A stretch of 64,000 bases of DNA from Lineus longissimus (taxonomy: Eukaryota; Nemertea; Pilidiophora; Heteronemertea; Lineidae): NCBI RefSeq assembly GCF_910592395.1, contig NC_088316.1, positions 3,286,001 to 3,350,000 on the forward strand, given 5' to 3'. The notes under the pieces were generated by a model. The model was given only the letters and a program-made list of their open reading frames with translations, made no database searches and was not told the DNA's origin. Numbering within the stretch: position 1 is the stretch's first letter; each line of letters opens with the position of its first letter. Positions 61,155 to 64,000 of the stretch are shown in pieces. A program made the position numbers and the translations under genes.

Positions 61155-62285
61155 TTAATCAACTTCAGATCCATCATAAGATGGGTCACACAGTTCCTTA
61201 CAGAGAAAGTCACCACCGAACTCCAGGGCGGCTCCTTCGATGACCTGCCGGTCCATCTCCTTGTAACTGCCAATCAGCGGTCTCTCGTACGCGACGATTT
61301 CTGCTCTTGTTTTGAAGCTCTCAGAGCACGCTTTCTGGAAGCCGTTTGCCTGGGGCCCGTACAAGCAGCCGCTAAAGGTGCCAACTGGTGCTTTCATGAA
61401 TACCGATAACTTGTGCATTACAGATCTGAAAGTTATGTTCAAGGCGCCGTTGCATGCATCCCTGTCCATGCTCATTAACGAGTTATCGGGACGGTAATCC
61501 AGCGAAATGCCTTTGAGAGGATTCCTGTAGCCAATGAGGTGGCCGGTTACGCTGAGCGGTCCAAATCCGACAGGGCCTCCGGACATGGCGAAACTCACCC
61601 TATCTGAGTGGCGGACCCCTTCTGCCCAGAACCACGCCGTTGGAAAGCTCTTTCCCCAGTTCTTTTCCATGTGGGCCAAACCTTTCCCGTTGTAATATTC
61701 GCCGGTTCGGGAGTCGTGCCAGCTGAACATAACATCAGAACCCAGGCTGTAGACGAACCATGCTAGAGGAAGTGGCAAGTGATGCAGCCACCCTTCAGGC
61801 CCCTTGCCCTCCGGATCCCACTGAACAGGCTTTTCTATCCTCCCATTAAAAGTAATTGTCCCGATTGTGAAGTTGAACCAGGCGCCACTGGGAGTCACAT
61901 TCAGCAATCCACAATTTTTTGCCTGCCATGAGAAATATGCAGGTGATTTCACCAACGGATCAGAAATGACCTTACCATTTTGAGGTCCAACGAAAACGTC
62001 CACGTCGTCTGCCGCCAAGAACCGATCGTAACTTTTCAACGGCTTTTGTCCATCTGTTTTCAGGAAGGTCACAAGGGTTGGGGGGTCGCTGGTAGTGGGA
62101 TCTCGTGGCAGAACCTTCCCGAACAGGACACCAAGCGATTCATCTTTTTCGTAGTCAGTTATCCTGATGTACCAGCCCTCAAAGAATGGGCCTTTCTTTG
62201 GGTACAGATGCGGGTCGTAAAGGCTAGCCGTTATCCCCAACATGAACGCGGAAAGCAAAAGCGTGGATAGGAGAGACGACTCCAT
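61155..62285 (-). CDS. Secreted tocopherol-cyclase-like protein
   Basis: A single-exon gene of 376 residues. Residues 1-20 are a signal peptide. FFEGWYIRI at 34-42 and AHMEKNWGKSFP at 204-215 followed by WFWAEGV match the two best-conserved blocks of the tocopherol cyclase family (plant VTE1 has FEGWYFRV and SEKNWGGGFP). PEGWLHHLPLPLAWFVYSLG and the final ALEFGGDFLC also align by eye with VTE1. VTE1 closes the chromanol ring of vitamin E in plastids. Animals are not known to make tocopherol, and this protein is exported, so its substrate is likely another small hydrophobic molecule. The extra Cys in the C-terminal third suit an oxidising compartment. A second gene lies just upstream in tandem. 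The family is secure, the activity unknown. Confidence 0.88.
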   Translation of the reverse strand: MESSLLSTLLLSAFMLGITASLYDPHLYPKKGPFFEGWYIRITDYEKDESLGVLFGKVLPRDPTTSDPPTLVTFLKTDGQKPLKSYDRFLAADDVDVFVGPQNGKVISDPLVKSPAYFSWQAKNCGLLNVTPSGAWFNFTIGTITFNGRIEKPVQWDPEGKGPEGWLHHLPLPLAWFVYSLGSDVMFSWHDSRTGEYYNGKGLAHMEKNWGKSFPTAWFWAEGVRHSDRVSFAMSGGPVGFGPLSVTGHLIGYRNPLKGISLDYRPDNSLMSMDRDACNGALNITFRSVMHKLSVFMKAPVGTFSGCLYGPQANGFQKACSESFKTRAEIVAYERPLIGSYKEMDRQVIEGAALEFGGDFLCKELCDPSYDGSEVD

Positions 62286-63061
62286 GTTCTCGAATTCTCA
62301 GGCTGGAACTCCGAGGCCGATATGAGCAGCTCGGTGTTTATTAAAAGGCAAGTGCCACCTTCATATTGAGAGAACAGAGTCCGATCGTTCAAAACCCCGT
62401 TGTAGTCACTACCACCTCCTCTCGAGTGGACTTTTACCAGAAATGCATCGCTCAGGTGTCATCTTCTTCTGTTTGAAACTGTGTAACACTGTGGCTGCAG
62501 GTCACCATTTACAGCGATGGTCTTGATGGTATCATGGTACAGGAATTGGTTGTGTACCTTTTACTGTTTATAACAAAGGGCAACGTGGGAGAACAGCAGT
62601 TTGTCGCTCTGATTTGTGTCTTATCACAATTTGATCAGCCCCAAATTCGTGATTTTCAATTCAACCGATTGAACGAGCTCATAACACCTTTTGTATCAAA
62701 AACAAACAAAAAATCACCAGTTTATATCAGCCGTCTACGATGAAGGAATAATTCAGGGCAAGTGTAGAAGTTTGAGTTCAAATGATAGAATGTTGGGGAA
62801 CACAGGAGGATTCTATTATGGCTTTTAATCTCTGAAGTATTTACAGGCATAACCTCTATAAAACGATATAACATAGTCCGTCAGAATACAATAGGGCCGG
62901 ACGCTTTTTCCAGGGGGAAATTTCTTATTCTACACCGTCTGAAAAGTAATGGCCCACATTGTTAGACCTGAAACAGCACATTCAGAAATTTGGGCGAAAA
63001 TAGTATTTTTTAATAACTAGCACCTAGCAAGGATTCAAACATCTCAAGCTACACTTTTTCA
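62286..63061. other. Spacer between the two cyclase-like genes
   Basis: About 780 bp between the stop of the upstream gene and the start of the downstream one. It must contain the promoter of 61155-62285. No clear motif or exon. Confidence 0.5.
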
Positions 63062-64000
63062 CTAGAACCTATGACACTTCTGATGACACACAAAAGTACC
63101 GCCAAATTCAAGAGCCGAGGAAGGGACCGTCTGCCTGTCTACTTCTACCAATCTCCCGAACACACCGAGCTTACGTCGGTAGGCCCGGATGTTGGCTGTC
63201 GCTACAAAGCTCTCCGTACACACCCGATGGAACCCATTTTCCCCCGGTCCGTACAGGCAATCACTTAGAGAATCCACAGGTGCGACTATGTTCATTTGTA
63301 ACTGATTAAGCAAAGATTTCACAGTAATATTGAAGACGCCTGCACAGGCATCCATGTTTATTTCCGTGAAAGAATTATCAGGTCTGTAGTCGAGCCGTAT
63401 CCCCATTGCGGGATTTCTGTAACCTATAAGGTGCCCGTTGACAGTAATCGGACCAAAATCGACTGGTCCTCCAGACATTGCGAAATAAACTCCTTTGCTT
63501 GTCACTCCTTGTCCCCAGTACCAAGCGGATGGAAATGATTTGCCCCAATTTTTCTCCATATGTGCCACTGCATGCCGGCCAGCACTTCCCTTCAAGTGTT
63601 GTCCATGATTTCGACTCGCCCAGCCGAAATCAGTTACGTTCGATCCCGTGTTGTAAACAAACCAATCCAACGGTAGTGGAAAATTTGAGAGCCAACCCTC
63701 TGGCCCAACTCCATCAGGGCCCCATGGTAATGTGGAAGATATATTTGCGTAAAATGTAAAACTTTGCACAGTGAAGTTAAAATACGCCGAATCAGGTTTG
63801 ACAAGAAGATATCCGCATCCTTTTGCTTCCCATTTGAAATTCGCTGGACCCCGTTGGTTTGGGTTCTTCGTGACTGGCTTACCACTATCGACAGTCATCT
63901 CAACAGCGTCCTCATCGAAGAAGGCATTGTACGCTGTCAAGGGACGCGTCCCGTTGGAGTGGAGGATTGAAACCAATGCCGGTGAGAGGGTGGACGAGGG
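63062..64000 (-). CDS. Secreted tocopherol-cyclase-like protein, paralogue (5' end outside window)
   Basis: The frame is open from the window edge to the TAG at 63064-63062, giving 312 residues, so the N-terminus and signal peptide are cut off. It aligns along its length with the neighbouring gene: GPEGWLSNFPLPLDWFVYN, AHMEKNWGKSFPSAWYW, FAMSGGPVDFGP, GHLIGYRNP, DYRPDNS and ALEFGGTFVC all have direct counterparts, and the Cys positions are kept. It is therefore a tandem duplicate. Differences are concentrated in the middle and around the C-terminal basic stretch. Function as for the neighbour: unknown, probably extracellular. Confidence 0.87.
   Translation of the reverse strand, partial: PSSTLSPALVSILHSNGTRPLTAYNAFFDEDAVEMTVDSGKPVTKNPNQRGPANFKWEAKGCGYLLVKPDSAYFNFTVQSFTFYANISSTLPWGPDGVGPEGWLSNFPLPLDWFVYNTGSNVTDFGWASRNHGQHLKGSAGRHAVAHMEKNWGKSFPSAWYWGQGVTSKGVYFAMSGGPVDFGPITVNGHLIGYRNPAMGIRLDYRPDNSFTEINMDACAGVFNITVKSLLNQLQMNIVAPVDSLSDCLYGPGENGFHRVCTESFVATANIRAYRRKLGVFGRLVEVDRQTVPSSALEFGGTFVCHQKCHRF

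Noticed and set aside
1-64000. CRISPR arrays, bacterial operons, riboswitches, prophage
   Set aside because: No such signals. Introns, gene spacing and repeat types are those of an animal nuclear genome.

Overview
The window looks like nuclear DNA of a marine invertebrate. The genes have introns with GT-AG sites, are far apart, and sit among many short inverted-repeat elements and non-LTR retrotransposon fragments. The gene set (TIR-SAM adaptor, Mab21/cGAS-like protein, FMRFamide-receptor-like GPCR, anion-type Cys-loop receptor, TRIM-NHL protein, secreted tocopherol-cyclase-like proteins) would suit a lophotrochozoan or a basal deuterostome. I cannot fix the phylum from sequence alone.

Layout. 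0.3-1.8 kb (+): last three exons of a TIR-SAM protein whose start lies outside the window. 3.3-4.0 kb (-): the copper chaperone ATOX1, with an apparent GC-AG intron. 6.2-14.4 kb (+): a five-exon gene that I assembled by matching splice phases. It joins a Mab21/cGAS-like nucleotidyltransferase with an intact catalytic triad to about six transmembrane helices. 16.1-17.3 kb (-): a class A peptide-type GPCR with its coding region in one exon. 17.9-21.7 kb: a complete but decayed DNA transposon with ~450 bp terminal inverted repeats, a TAA target duplication and a broken gene with PIN-like and CXC domains. 29.3-57.1 kb (+): a nine-exon, 452-residue Cys-loop chloride-channel-type receptor. Its 12 kb fifth intron contains, on the opposite strand, a TRIM-NHL gene (42.8-44.8 kb) with an intronless coding region. 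59.2-60.0 kb (-): a small two-exon secreted Cys-rich protein. 61.2-64.0 kb (-): two tandem tocopherol-cyclase-like genes, the second cut by the window edge.

In function, the first 15 kb is suggestive of innate immunity: a TIR protein with the NADase-type glutamate and a cGAS-like enzyme with its own membrane domain. The right-hand end is a small cluster of secreted proteins. The middle is neuronal: a peptide-type GPCR and an inhibitory-type ligand-gated channel. No operons are expected. The remaining space is introns and intergenic DNA with MITE-like elements, minisatellites, a 545 bp palindrome, LINE tails and simple repeats.
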